A stretch of 64,000 nucleotides of DNA. It comes from Ulota crispa. Taxonomy: Eukaryota > Streptophyta > Bryopsida > Orthotrichales > Orthotrichaceae. The DNA lies in assembly GCA_963920765.1 (NCBI GenBank), contig OY987249.1:6678188-6742187 (forward strand). The letters are read 5' to 3'. Below the pieces are notes generated by a model. The model did not search any database. It was given only the letters and a program-made list of their open reading frames with translations, and was not told the DNA's origin. This document shows, one piece after another, positions 46,246 to 59,500 of the stretch. The translations under genes and the position numbers were made by a program. Position 1 is the stretch's first letter. Each line of letters opens with the position of its first letter.

Positions 46246-48150
46246 ATATTATAAAACCTCGAGTGTTTGTCGTAGGATATAGTTCTCAATTAATCCCTAG
46301 TTAGTTCTATTAGAGAGGGGGAGGGTAAGGAAAAGTCATCAAGGAGAGGGTGAAAAGTCATCAGTTTTTTTTCTAAATTCTTTTTACGATATTTGAATTC
46401 TTTATAAAAAAATATTGGGTGTCAAGCATTGGGTGTCAAGCATCAAGTATTAGGTATATATTTGTCACTCAAAATTCAAAATACAAAAAAGGAGGAAAAG
46501 GAAAAGGTAAGGAAAGAGAGGGTGAAAAGTCACATGAAAAATCATGAGAAAATAGCGTAGAACGTGTGCAAGACATACTTGTAGTAAAAAAACTAGTTGA
46601 ATACACAAATACTTTGGTAACATAAAATGACTCAATACAAATTACTTCAAGATGGTCAACTTAGCTATGTGATTGAGATAGGGCCAAATTAGATACAACA
46701 AGATTCAATGAAGAGCATTGCATCTGTTAGTTGGAAGATAACAAAAAAATGCACAAAACAAAGTTTCCATATGACGTTATTTAGAAATGCTTAAATCAAA
46801 TGAGGAAACAGCTAGACTTCTTGGTTTCCTCTAGGGATCCGCAAGGTAATAAAAGAGTATTTAAACATATTCTTCATGAAGTCAATATTGATAAACATCA
46901 TTCAATATGTTCTAGTTCTTGCTTTTCAATGCATTGTATACCAAAGAATGAGTTTTTTGGATTTCTCCTCAATTATTGACTTATTTTATGATTATATACA
47001 ATTAAACTTTATTGTCTTGGTAAAATCTAGGCAATCATGTTGACCTCCAAGTCTAGGTTATCTAATGGCTGAGATTATTCAAAATGAGCACAACAATTAG
47101 ATAAGTTTTGAAATAGTCAATTCTACTTATTTTGAGTTGGGATTATCATGAAAACATAGTAGAGCATAAAACCCACAAAAGAAATTCAATTTTCAACCTT
47201 TCATATTCTAATTTGAGGGATAAATTGTTGCCTTTTTATACTTTCTTTTAGCCATATAATACCTATGCAAAAACCTTGTGGGGCAAAGAAAAAGGTCAAC
47301 CCTCACCCCAATAAAGGCAGATTTTATTTTATTTTGCTTACACCACCTTGTCTATATCTATAATTAGATGTCGTGGCCATTATGTCCGTGGTGGTCAGTC
47401 ATTTGGATGATATTGCTTGGATGAGAACCATTCCTGTAATTGAATTTGGCTTCACTGGCTGAGATCAAGATCGGAATTTCAAGCTAGGATTGGGATCGGG
47501 TTTTAGGTTGGGATTGGGATTGGGGTTCCACAGGCTGGGATGACATGAGCATGGGCATGTGTTATGGCATGGGGGTATGGCATGGGCATGAGGGGTATGT
47601 CATGTGCATGGGGATATGGCATGGGCATGGGGGTATGGCATGGGCATGGGGGTTGCCCATTTTTTGTGAAGGTCCGTTTTAAAGCTTTGTTGATGCATAA
47701 AAATGTCTCTTGCACCAAGCCACCCTATCAATACAACAGGTATAGAAAACTTGTGATGTGATAAAATAAGCCTACAAGAAAGACTTATGCTTTCTTTGAC
47801 CAATTATGGACAATTCACGTAATTATGGATTTTGCAAGACATGGAGTTTATCTCAAAATGTTTAGACAAAATATGGCAAAATATCAAGAGATTTTCTCAT
47901 GTTTTTCATTTCTTTCCAAAAATAGATTGGATTATTCTTTATTTACTTTGTAAAATATGTAATTAGTATTATACATGTAGAAGAATAATAGTTCCTAATC
48001 CATAAATTATCTTCATTATTCTAGATACATAATCCTAACAAATGACTCCAATTTCTAATTTCCAAATTCATATTTATATTTCATGATTAAATCTAATTAA
48101 AAGGGTCTTCAATTTTTTTTTAAATAGCATTAGCAAAATTATGAACCCCT
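46246..48150. other. Intergenic AT-rich region
   Basis: Family H repeat at about 46385-46580, then AT-rich DNA and a GGGCATGG minisatellite (47535-47655). No gene recognised. Confidence 0.4.
47535..47655. repeat. Minisatellite of GGCATGGG(G/T) units
   Basis: Tandem imperfect repeats of CATGGGCATGGGGGTATGG-type units, G-rich on the plus strand. Several runs of three to five G could form quadruplex structure. The minus-strand translation (PMPYPHAHA) is an artefact. Confidence 0.85.
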
Positions 48151-48248
48151 AAGGCAAGGCCCTTAACCCCTACATCCCTGAGGCCTTTATTTTGTCAAGA
48201 GACACTCAAAACTACCACTTCTAAAGTTTGAAAATTCCACCGAAAGAG

Positions 48249-49300
48249 ATGCGAGTCGTCGATGAAAACCACCAAACCCTAGACCCAAACCCTAAATCCT
48301 CAAATACCAACTCTTCTTCGCAAATCAGGGAAGTCCAGGAGCTCAGTGATGACTCAATTCGAAATCCTCAACAATCCAAGCCCTGAAGATCATACGTCTC
48401 CAAGAACAAATTCAATGTTGTGCGTGCAAGATTGACAAAATTTGTGTCAACGATGATCTTGCTCGTATGTTCCTTGAATCGAAAACCTCGCAACCAATTC
48501 GGCCCGGCTCATTTCGCTTCCTTTAAAATTAAAAAAAATGCTTCAGAGATTTCTAGATCCTTGCAGACAATCGGTAGCTCGACCTCACCAAATTCTACCA
48601 AATCGAAACAACGACGACGACCAGCACGGCAATCAAACCAAAGGCAACCACCTCAGTGGAACACAAATGTCGCCCACGAAGGATTTCTGTTTCCAACTGT
48701 GAGGAGAAGAAGGGCTGGATTGACGACCGAGTGGCCTGCGACGGAGCGACGATGGAAGTGATGTGATGGGACAGGAGTCACAGGAGTGGAGTCCCAACCA
48801 AGGCGAACGCAAAAGCAGCAAGGGGGAGAGAGAACTGCACTGTAAAGTTAGACTGTAGAGAGCCGAGACAGAAAAAGGTTACAGGGAGAGAAAAGCTGTG
48901 CAAGAAAGGAAAGCATGCAAGGATAGAGAGTAAAGTTACTGTAGAGAAAATCAACGGAGGGTCTAAAAAACAATCGACCTAAGTTACGCTGCGAGAGGGC
49001 AGTGAAGCAGCCAAGGTTTCCCCTTCTTTACCTTAAAGTTACCCCGTTTGGTCGCCGTAACGTCGCTGAAGCCGAAGATCGAGTGGCTTCTGGATGATAT
49101 ATTCAGAACGATTTTCATCCAGTTATTTTGGTGCTCGTTCACCCTTAGGGTTTTTTTTTGGTTTTCCGACCAATGCTTGTGTGGCATTTTTTGAAAATGT
49201 TTTGTAGCCTGCAAGCTCCATCCTAATTTTGTTTGGAATTGAAGGTGGCCCCTATTTATGGAATTTTTTTGTAAGCAAAAAATATTCATTGACATTTTTT
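48249..49300. other. GC-richer segment with possible gene remnants
   Basis: A block with more balanced base composition than its flanks. It includes a 45-codon frame from ATG at 48249 (begins MRVVDENHQTLDPNPK, ends before TGA at 48386) that overlaps two telobox-like AAACCCTA motifs. A second frame follows (LQEQIQCCACKIDKICVNDD, DLARMFLESKTSQPI) ending near 48527. It looks like the start of a gene broken by a frame change, or a captured fragment: piggyBac-like termini in the same orientation lie on either side (about 48160 and 49357). I cannot name it. Confidence 0.25.
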
Positions 49301-49356
49301 TGAAAATATCCTAATAGTTATTGCATGGAATTGGAAAGACAATACCTCAAATAACT

Positions 49357-49565
49357 TTAACCCCTAAAGGACCAAGCCCCCTTTTCAGGGACAAATGGGA
49401 TTTCAGGCACGTACCTATGGCTAAACTACTTTGCGTGATTTTTTGAAACTTTTATGGGAGATGGGGAAATGGGGAATTCAAAAATCTGTGTGGGCATCTA
49501 ATTTTTTCCTCATTCCAACATTTATTGAAGAAGTTAAAAATGAATTTATGAGAATTTTAGTTTGC
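49357..49565. mobile_element. piggyBac-like element P5, left end only
   Basis: TTAA-CCCCTAAAGGACCAAGCC followed by the family's GGGACAAATGGGATTTCAGG. It is cut off at the AT microsatellite. Confidence 0.65.
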
Positions 49566-49578
49566 GTGTAAGTGTGGA

Positions 49579-49622
<44 letters not shown>
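49579..49622. repeat. (AT)n microsatellite
   Basis: About 22 uninterrupted AT dinucleotides, likely to vary in length between individuals. Confidence 0.97.
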
Positions 49623-49625
<3 letters not shown>

Positions 49626-50433
49626 TGTAATGCTTAAGATATTCAAAAGTATATAGTAGATCTTTGGAGTCTTAGTGTTTTGTCCTTTCAGTTCACACAG
49701 TTTTTGTGCGCAATAAACAAAGAATATCAAACAAAATAAAATTCTAAAAAATCATATCTTAGTTCTCAAATGCTGATACTTGTGTCTTGTTTGAAAATAT
49801 ATAATATATTGTTTGGTTTGTGACATAAAAATAATGTAGTTGTAAAATAAATAAAAATCCACATAAAATCTTTGTATTTGAAGTTTATTTTGTATACAAA
49901 TAACTATTGTAAAAGAACAAGAGGCCATAGTACCAAGCTAAATTGTGATGTTGCTTCAACACTAGCTATGTGTCTTTTTCAAAAAAAATCCTAGAGAGGA
50001 AAATTGTGTTTGAAGAAAATCCATAATAATAATCATAGCCAAGCTTGATTTATATGAGATTTGAAAGTTCAAAAAAAACTATGTCTTGTGGATTAGTTGA
50101 AAAGATAGGTTCTTTTGGTCAAGCTTATATCAAGTTGTGGAGAAGTTACATGGATTACAAGAAGTGCATTCATAAACAACATAGACATCAATAAAGTAGT
50201 TAAAAAAATTTAGTAAGACTGCATTGAATGGTTTGGTCATTGTAATAGCACAATTTATTTGAAAGAGAATGTCATATGAAGTATGAACCATCACTCCAAA
50301 AGTAAAGTTTCATGTAATAATCTTGAAATGTTGTCAAAAATCTCTTGTCAAAAATGGCAAAGATTTAAATCCATTTTCTATTAGCAATCACAATGTAAAG
50401 AAATATATTTATAAGCTTCTGATTTCTTTTACG

Positions 50434-50507
50434 AGCAAGATGATATGTTTATTTGCAATTTTTCAAAGCTAGCAAGATGATATGTTTATTTGCAATTTTT
50501 CAAAGCT
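50434..50507. repeat. 37-bp tandem duplication upstream of the coiled-coil gene
   Basis: Two identical copies of a 37-base unit starting AGCAAGATGATATG, plus 9 bases of a third, ending 20-30 bases before the ATG at 50536. It lies where the 5' leader or core promoter should be. Confidence 0.9.
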
Positions 50508-50535
50508 AGCAAGATAATAATCCAATTCATCTAAA

Positions 50536-53500
50536 ATGGCCGAAAAGAAGGACGATGATGTAGAGATTATTAGAAGTGTATTGTCAGTGAACAATGTGCA
50601 AGTCATAGGGAGCCTTGCATGGGACAAGCTTCAATTAATTTTACATTCTATTTGTGATCGAATCTCAAAACAGGCAAGTATTGAATGCCTTACACCACTT
50701 TTTTAAAATAGAGGCTAATGCAATAATGATAAAATTCATAAACCAAATTACCAAACATGCTAAAAGTTTCTTATGAATCTGCTTACTTCCGTCTTTGAAT
50801 CTAAAGGAACCTTCACCACAATTTTAAAAAATGTTTATGAATAACATAAAACCTTATATAACATTAAATCGTGAATCTAAACAATTATAACATATATTAG
50901 GTAAAATTAGAAATCTAAGTTAATTTGACATTGTGCCTTGTTCTTATACCTTTAGAAATTCACACACATTACTATACTCATCAATCAAAATTGCGATATC
51001 AGGCTATACGATTGGAAAAGGCTGAAGAACAAGGGAAAAACTTAGCAAGTTTTAAAGAGGAGCTCAACTCTTTATGGTACCTCAAAGTGATTGTTTAATT
51101 TGTACTAAAAAGATTTTTTGCTTTTATATTCACAAATATTATTTTTTTCTATGTCGTACACTTCATAAAAGAAATTGTCTAATAATATTTACTATGTGAT
51201 GCAATTTTCATCTTAATTTAGTTTATGGGGATTCTATATAGCCAAAATGCTCTAGCATCAGCAAAATCAGATAAAGAATTAGAAGCTCAAAAACAAGCAA
51301 AAGCTTTGGAAGCAATAGAAACAAGACTTAAGGCCGTAGAGGAGTTAATGGCACCATTCAAAGATGGGAAAGTGTTGGCGGAAATTGGTGACATGCCAAA
51401 ACGTGTGAGTGTAGTAGAAAGTGGCCTCCAAGGAACAAACAAACATTTGGATGAGGTTGAATCTCAAGTAAAACAAATTGAAACCCATGTGCACCAAATG
51501 GACACTGACTTGCAAGAATTAGATTCTGATTTCACAAATAAAGAATCTCGTGAAGGTGGGCTAGACACTAGTGATCTCATGGAAAGGATCAAGTTACTTG
51601 AGATGCAAGTAAGAAACAAATATTATTTAACCTATTTTAGTATTTTTAGATTATTCAACGCTCATAGATAATAATTCATATACAAAACATTGGGAAATCT
51701 CTTGAGGTTTTGCATATCTTGTATGCAAAACATTTGAAGATTTATACAAAACATTTGAACATCTATGTTCTTCCACATTCATAGATGTTTATGTGTTTTG
51801 TATGCAAAGTTCAAAAATCACACAAATTGTCAAAATCTTGTTAAAAATGGCAAACATATGTGGAGGTAATTTCAAACTCAAAATTAAGTAATTTTTTCTA
51901 CAAAACAGCAAAATGGATTCCTATGTAATAGATTAACTAATTCTAGAATGCCCAAAGTTTAAAAAATAATAAATAAAACAAAAAAATATAATACATTTGC
52001 AAAACATTGGGATACTCATCCAACTCATTAGAAGATCTCTTAATTTTTTGGGGGAGAAATAATTTAGAATTTCATGATTAGTGCAAAATTAATTGAATGC
52101 CTCATTCAAGCTCTATGTTTCTATGTTAAGTAAATCACTACTAGCAATGTTTGCTTTAAGAAAATTTAGAGTATTGTAGAGCAATATATTTAAAATTGAA
52201 TTTAGAATTTAATTCTATCATATAATGCTCAGGTATAGTTCAAACTTCCTTGTATTATGTCATCATTGTATGTATACTAATTTAGTATCCTTTTAATCTT
52301 AATTGAAATTTTTTTTAAAAGAAAATTTGCTTACTCCAATCATCTAAAATGTGTGGATAACAATTCAAAATTAGTTGTAAATGGAACTTCTTACAATAAT
52401 CAGTTATATATATTGATTGGTAATTTCTAATTGAATGTGATGTTCTTTAAACATTATGAATGGAACATGGGCCCAGTATAAGAAGAACAAATTGGTTTGA
52501 TTGGATTTCAATAGATTTGTAAAGCAAATAAATTCAAATACATAAACAATTGATTGTGACAATTTTCACAAAATTAAATAAAAATCCATGTCCTCCTTGC
52601 TTATGTAAATTTTTACTAATTAAAATGACTAAACTGGAATTTTCAAACATCCAAAAGGCCAATCAAATTTTCAGTATTATGGCTGCTTATTGAACAATCT
52701 ACAAGGCTCCCTTTAATAGTAATCAGAAGTAGATTAAATTTGTTTTATTTAGCGTCTATAATAAAAAAGCGAAAGGAATTTTTACACATTTCACATGATT
52801 TTATGCCTTAAATGGATTTATTTAAGTTCATGAGTAATGTTCGACAGATAGAAGAATTTCAAGAGCTAATGAATCAGATTACAAAAGCCCACACAGCTGA
52901 CCTTGAAGCTATTCAAAAAACACAAAGAGTAAGTAACAGTCTAATATGATTTATTAAAATGTACATGCATGTTTGAATGTTATTCATGATTTTATTATTA
53001 GCTAATTAGTACAAACTTTCTTGCTAACCCCAAAATCAAAAACCTAAAAAGAAAAAACAATTTTACTCTACAAACTTGTTTGTTCTTATTTGTATAATTT
53101 TTTTCCCACAAGCATGGAAATTTGCTCCATATTTTTTAACTTGTTTTTCTTACACTTATTTCTTTTAGGGGAATTTGAATGCTTTTAGACGTTACGATCA
53201 GATTTGGAAGCAAAGCCTTTGGGTCAAAGTACTGAAGGTGGCAGCAACAATACAGGACTAGTTGAATTACAAAATAGATTAGAAAGAAAAGCTGATGTTG
53301 ATGTTGTTGAGCAATTGCTTCGGACGTCACATAATACCAAAGATGTAAGAATTACTATTACACACCAAAGAATAATTATACATAAAAATATAAGGGAAAA
53401 TTTTATGGATACCCCTGAAGTTTGCCATATTGTATAGATATCCCTAGTTTTTCATAAACTGCATAAATATCCTTGCACCTTGATTTTCAGGCGTTTGTTC

Positions 53501-56500
53501 TAAGCTTAATATGCATATCATTTTTTTCTCCCTTGTGCACGTTGCTTCTTTTTCATTTCGTCACACTATTTACTTTAATATTGGTCATGAAGGAAGTAGC
53601 ATGCATAACAAAACAAATGCTTGTAAATATGATCCATGGATATTTGTGAAATTTCTGAAAAATTGGGTATCTATACAAATACAACAAACTTTAGGGGTAT
53701 CTATAAAGTTTTCCCAAAATATAAACACGCATACATACATACACACATATATACACACATACACACATACACACACAAACACACACATACATACATACAT
53801 ACATACATGCATGCATGCATATACATATGTATGTATGTACGTATATGTGTATATACATATAAGTACATACATATACACCCATATGATAATTAAAATAAAC
53901 ACAAAAACCAACAAGATTGATATTGGACTAGCGCAGTTTTAATTTTTATGAATCTGAAAATGCTTCTTTTGTTTTTAGGGACTGGACACTTTGATTAAAA
54001 CTATGGAAGAACTTAAAAAGGGAATTAGGAAATCAGCTAGATTCTCTGTCAAAATGGATGGTCCAGGCGCTACCAAAGTAATCCATTCTTAACAAAAGAT
54101 ATGCTTTGCTATTACTATATTGCGTCACACTATTTTAATTTTTTGAGATTTGTTACAAATAAAACATATGGTAAATTGTAAAGTTTTGAAAACATCAACT
54201 GAAAAAAACTTTTAATTGTACATATACTTTATTTGCTTTGGATTTATTGTCAGATTGTTGCTAGTGTACAAGATTTATAGAATGAGGAAATTTTATATGC
54301 TTGATGTTTAATGTTTTAGTTTATTTGAATTGAAGGGTGACGAAGCTGATTCTAATTTTGGTGGAAGTGATGACTATAGCAATCGAATCAAAAAACTAGA
54401 AGATGAATTAAAATCTTTGGTACCTATATTCTACAGACTTGGTTTGTGTACATAAATTAATATGCATCTTGTTAGTTCATTTCATATATTTTGCATAATT
54501 AAATTTTCGTGATTGATAGCTTGGGATTTCGTTCATGTTAGAAGGTCTCAAAACTTGTTGTATTTCTCCACTAAGTCTAAACTTTTATTTACCCTTCTTA
54601 GCAAGAAAAAAGTCCTCATTTCTTAAGATGGTTTTATAATTGATTTCTCATCTGTTTGCTTGAATCTCTTGCATAGGAGCCTGTACTTGCACTTTTTTGC
54701 ACCTAACTAGGTGCAATAAAATTTATAGTTTTCTTGTGAGAAAATGTAATTTTGCAAGATTGAAACTCACTTTGGCCAATGAAAAAACCTCAACAAAATT
54801 TTGTCTTTCTTAAGGTTTGAATACCTCATTAATATATTTTAAAAATAATACATCACATTTTCATATACAATGTTATTAATAATATTTAGAACTCTTATAA
54901 TGTATAAAAGGCAAGTTCCTTGACAACAAAAGCTGATCGAGCAGCAATTGATGACATTCAAATTAAACTTGCTTCTGGAGGCGGAAGTAATGGTGCTGGA
55001 ACTCCTGGAAGTGGTGGTGGAGATGGAGCACTAAAGGTACTTGATTTTTCTTAAAATTATTAGTAGAAGAAGTTTTTCTTGAAACTTATTTTATTTGCAC
55101 TAAATTAAAATCCAATACTTGTTCACTTTTTTTTTTTTAACTAGTGTTTTACCATAAATTTAAAACAAACAAAATTAAAGATCCTATCTTTAATAAAAAA
55201 AACTAAAAGATGCGATATCTAATTCTAGTTCTTTCAAGCAAAGAAGTAATAAAGATTATAAGATTAAAAAAAAATGGTTTACAAAATAATTAAATTTTTA
55301 TCTAATAATGATAGGCATGATTTTTAATGCCAATTAAGTACTAAAAAAACTCTTTCATATCAAAATTCATGCTAATTTTTTGTAAGTTTAAAGTTTAAAA
55401 CATAGTAATTTAGATTACCTCTCTATTCAAATAGACTGTAAAGTAAAGCAATAATGATTTGTGGGTTGCTTGCTTCATGATCAGGACTTGATTGCCAAAA
55501 AAGTGGATCGATCAGAATTACAAGAATTGCTAAAATCCACACAATTGGTAAAAATCCAACTTCACTAGTCTCTCTCATTTTAATTTCATAAATAATTGTA
55601 ATTTCAGTACCATAAACCATGTCAAAGAGTAGTTAACAATTATCACCTTAAAATTGTTTTGTCGTTTAGGGTGGAGGTTCCGTGAAAGATTTAATGGATA
55701 AAATTAATGCTGTGAACAACTCTGTTGTATCTTTGGTAAGACGTCACAAAAATTTAGTAAATCTATTTACAAAATGCAAAAGGTTACTACTATTGTATTT
55801 TAAAACGTTTTCTCATTATAGAAAATCCACAAGGTCAGTGCAATTTTTTCTCTTAATATCTATTATCTATATAATAAATCTTGAGTAGTATGTATATCAC
55901 GAGATATTGGAGTTCCCTATTAATGCCAAAAGCCAAAAGTTCAAGATTCTCTAATACGGAGTATAATTTATGTAAAGCACTGGGTGTTAAACATTGGGTG
56001 TGTTTGTCATCCAAATTTTGGAATTCAAAAAGAGGGGAAGGAAGAGGAAAAGACAAGGAAAGAGAGGGTAAATAATTACCTAAAAAAGCTAGTGAGAAAG
56101 ACAATGCAAAACAAGTGCAAGACCTACTTGTACATATAAAGCATAGATTAATATGAGCACTTCTTTTGTTCAAAAGTAAATAGTTTGTTTGTGTCAAAGT
56201 CTACTTATATGTAAGTTGCTTTTGAACCAACTTTAAAACATTTTTGCTATGGGAAAATGTCAATACCATATATATATAGACACACACGAACTAGTATAAT
56301 AAGAATTTTATAAAATTTTGTGCTCAACACTGAATGTGTAATTAAGAAAAGGAATGAGCTTGTAGGCAGAAAGAAGTGATTTGGCTGTTTTACTTGCAAA
56401 AAGAGCTGAACAAATTGCTCATCCGGCAGCAACAATTCATGGAGAAAATGGTCACACTGATGATGAAGAAATTCAATTTGTTGTGAATGAACATGCAAAT

Positions 56501-59500
56501 AGAATTATGGTGTACGCTGATATGCTTCTTCAAATGCAGGTTGATTTCCATTATATATTTTGGTTTTCTTTTTGAAATCAAGAAGAATGTTAATTTGGTT
56601 TGAAAGGTTGGCGTGAATGAAGTGTCCCTTGGAAATGGTTTAACTACCTAATAGGTGAACTCTATATAGAACCTATATGAGTATTCCTCCAATAATTAAG
56701 CTTGTATTGAAAATGGTTCAAAATGATTCGGCTATCTAACATGTAGAGTGTTGGCTATCTATCATGTAGAGTGGTAGACCCTATAACCAAGAATGAAGCG
56801 TGTGTTTCAAATGATTCAACTATTTTATACATAAATCCTATAAATCCTATAAGTGATCATGATATTCCTTCCTTCAACAATAAAGTATGAGTTGGGAATG
56901 GCTTAACTACCTATTAACCCCTAAAGGGCCCTTAGGCTCTAGAGATACAATACCAAATATGGTTGCAACCAATATTCTGAAGTTTGAATAAGCTGGAAAC
57001 TAAGTGTTACAACCATACATATTGAAAGATTGTATGATGGTGGGTGCATAAATTTTTTTGGAAAATCCTAAGAGCAGCTCAATTACTTCTGTACATACGG
57101 CCACAAAGGGCTTTTGGGCCATTCAAGGGTTAATTAGATCTTGTAGTGGTTCAAATATCTTACAAGTAGGTATTATAACCAAGAAAGAAGCATGTGTTGC
57201 AGTCTTGCAAATGGTTCAACTATATCTTATAAAAACCCAAAATATTCCTTTCCCCAAGAATGAAACTTGTATTGAAAATGGTTCAACTATCTAAGAGAGA
57301 CCTTTTATGGTTCAAAATGGTTCAACTAAATAATTGGCAAACCCTTCCTCCAAGAATGAAGAGTAAAACCAATATGTTTTTCCCCCAAAAATGATACGTG
57401 TGTTGGGACTAGTTTAATTATTTAACAAGTAGATCTTACAAAGAATTAACATACTCCAATTAACATACTCCTTTTGAGAAATTTAAAATCAACGTATTCC
57501 TTCCCTCAAGAATTTTTTGAGTCCCATGTGACAACAAGGTCATTTGGTCCCACCAAACACTACAAAAAAAAGAAGCTTTCTTGACTAAGCACTATGATTG
57601 CCAAGAGTCATTTTGGACAATCCATAATAACTCACATAATCATAATGATCAAAATGAGTCATTATGGATTGTCCAAAATGACTCATGGTAATCATAGTGC
57701 TTAGTCAAGAAAGCGTCTTTTTTTGTAGTGAAAGTTGGGTGTGCTAAGGTAATAAGTGCCTTGGCAACTCCCATTTTTGAACTCATAACCACCTCATTGG
57801 TGTGCCAAGGCCAAAGCCACTAAAACAGGACATTCATTAAATTGGGAAAACGCAATTCCAAGTTGTACTTCACCTAAAACTGAAAAAGTTACCTTAAATC
57901 AGATTTGAAGGTATCAGATTCAGTTTAAGCCACTAAGATTTTTTCCCTCGCAAATTCCTCCCGTTAGGTGAGGGCACGTGTACCAAAAAAATGCTGGAGC
58001 TCAGTTTAAGGTGATCACCTTAAACCTTCATAAGTCCCAAAATGTACTATTTTTCCCAATTTAACGAATATCTTATTCTAAGCCAGAGCTGCAACACCCT
58101 TCAATTTATTTTATGTTATAAAAATGCTAAGCAAGCACTATATAAAATTTGATACAGACAAAATTTGTAATTTGGTATGTAAGTTTATTTGTTTTTTTTT
58201 AACTTTGATATTTGGTACGTCCATCATGGTGGAGACAAAAAAAAGTTTGAAAGTTAAATACATGATTGCGTTTTTTTATCATCTTACAATTGATTAAAAA
58301 GGAGAAAAGAAAAGAAAAAGGACAAAATAAACTTCATATACACATAGAAAAGTGTATTGTACAATTTGACTAGATGTGCGTACGGATACATGTGTTGGCT
58401 TTCCACGCTCTATAGATTATTTTTGAAACCACTTTAATTTTAGATAAGTTTTTAAGTTTGTTCTAGGGAATAGTTTATTTTTCAATATGACAATGATAAG
58501 TGTGGATTACGGGGGGGGTGCGTAATATTTTATTATTAAAAAATTTACAGTTCCCAAAAAAATGTATTTATAAAATGAGTAGATATGTTTTTTTTAATCT
58601 TCCAATTAGATGATTGAGTATGTAAATGTTGCATTCATTTCATCTCTTCAATTAAAAATAAGAATATGAAACATGTTTATTAACTTTAAATAATTAATGT
58701 ATTCAAAATCTGGAATTTGGAATAAACTCAAAATGCAAGAAGTTTGATTTAATTTCTCAAATTAATTTTTTGCTTTGTTTGTCTAGGTTGTATTAGCTAC
58801 TAAAGCTGACAATGTAGCATTTTTTGCTTTGCGAGAAATAGTAGACAAACTACAAGCTGAAGGAGGGGGTGCTAGTAAGGTATTTTTATTAATACTATAT
58901 ACAAATAATGTTGTAGAATATATCTAATTGTGTACTATAACATTTTGAGTACACATTTCTAACATTGTAATAATCTAAGTTTGTGAAATGACTTGTGTAT
59001 TATTTTTTAAATGATGTTTTTGTTTAGGCCGCTCAACAAGCACAAGAAAAAATACAAGAGCAAATAAATAGTACAATAAAAAGTCACGAGAAAATGTTGG
59101 TGAAGGTGAGTTTATATGCAAAAATTAGTCTCATTTTGAAGTTAACTTTAAATAGTGCATCTACAACCACAAACAAAAAAATACAAAAAAACATTCTATA
59201 CTAGTTTTTACATTATTGTTTTCAAAATTTTGAAGATGGATCTAATTTTCTTATAGTGTTGTACTTAAAGTTTTGTAATTGTTAAAATAAAAATTTGGAA
59301 AAATCATTTTTTAACACCAAGGTATTACATAAAACTCTAAGATTTGATTGTTTTTCAAAACTTAATTGAATAAATATCTTGATTTAAAGATTTACAATAC
59401 TAAAGATTTGTAAAACATAAAGAATTAGTGCAATGACAATCAACTCAAAACACAATCTAACTAAATTTGTGACTCATTAAACCATAAAGAGCCAATGCTT

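Noticed and set aside
47503..47803. HAHAMPMPYPHA frames
   Set aside because: Translation of the GGCATGGG minisatellite.
53511..53942. HTYIHTYIH and VCVCVCV frames
   Set aside because: They arise from the CA/CATA microsatellite and the adjacent MITE.
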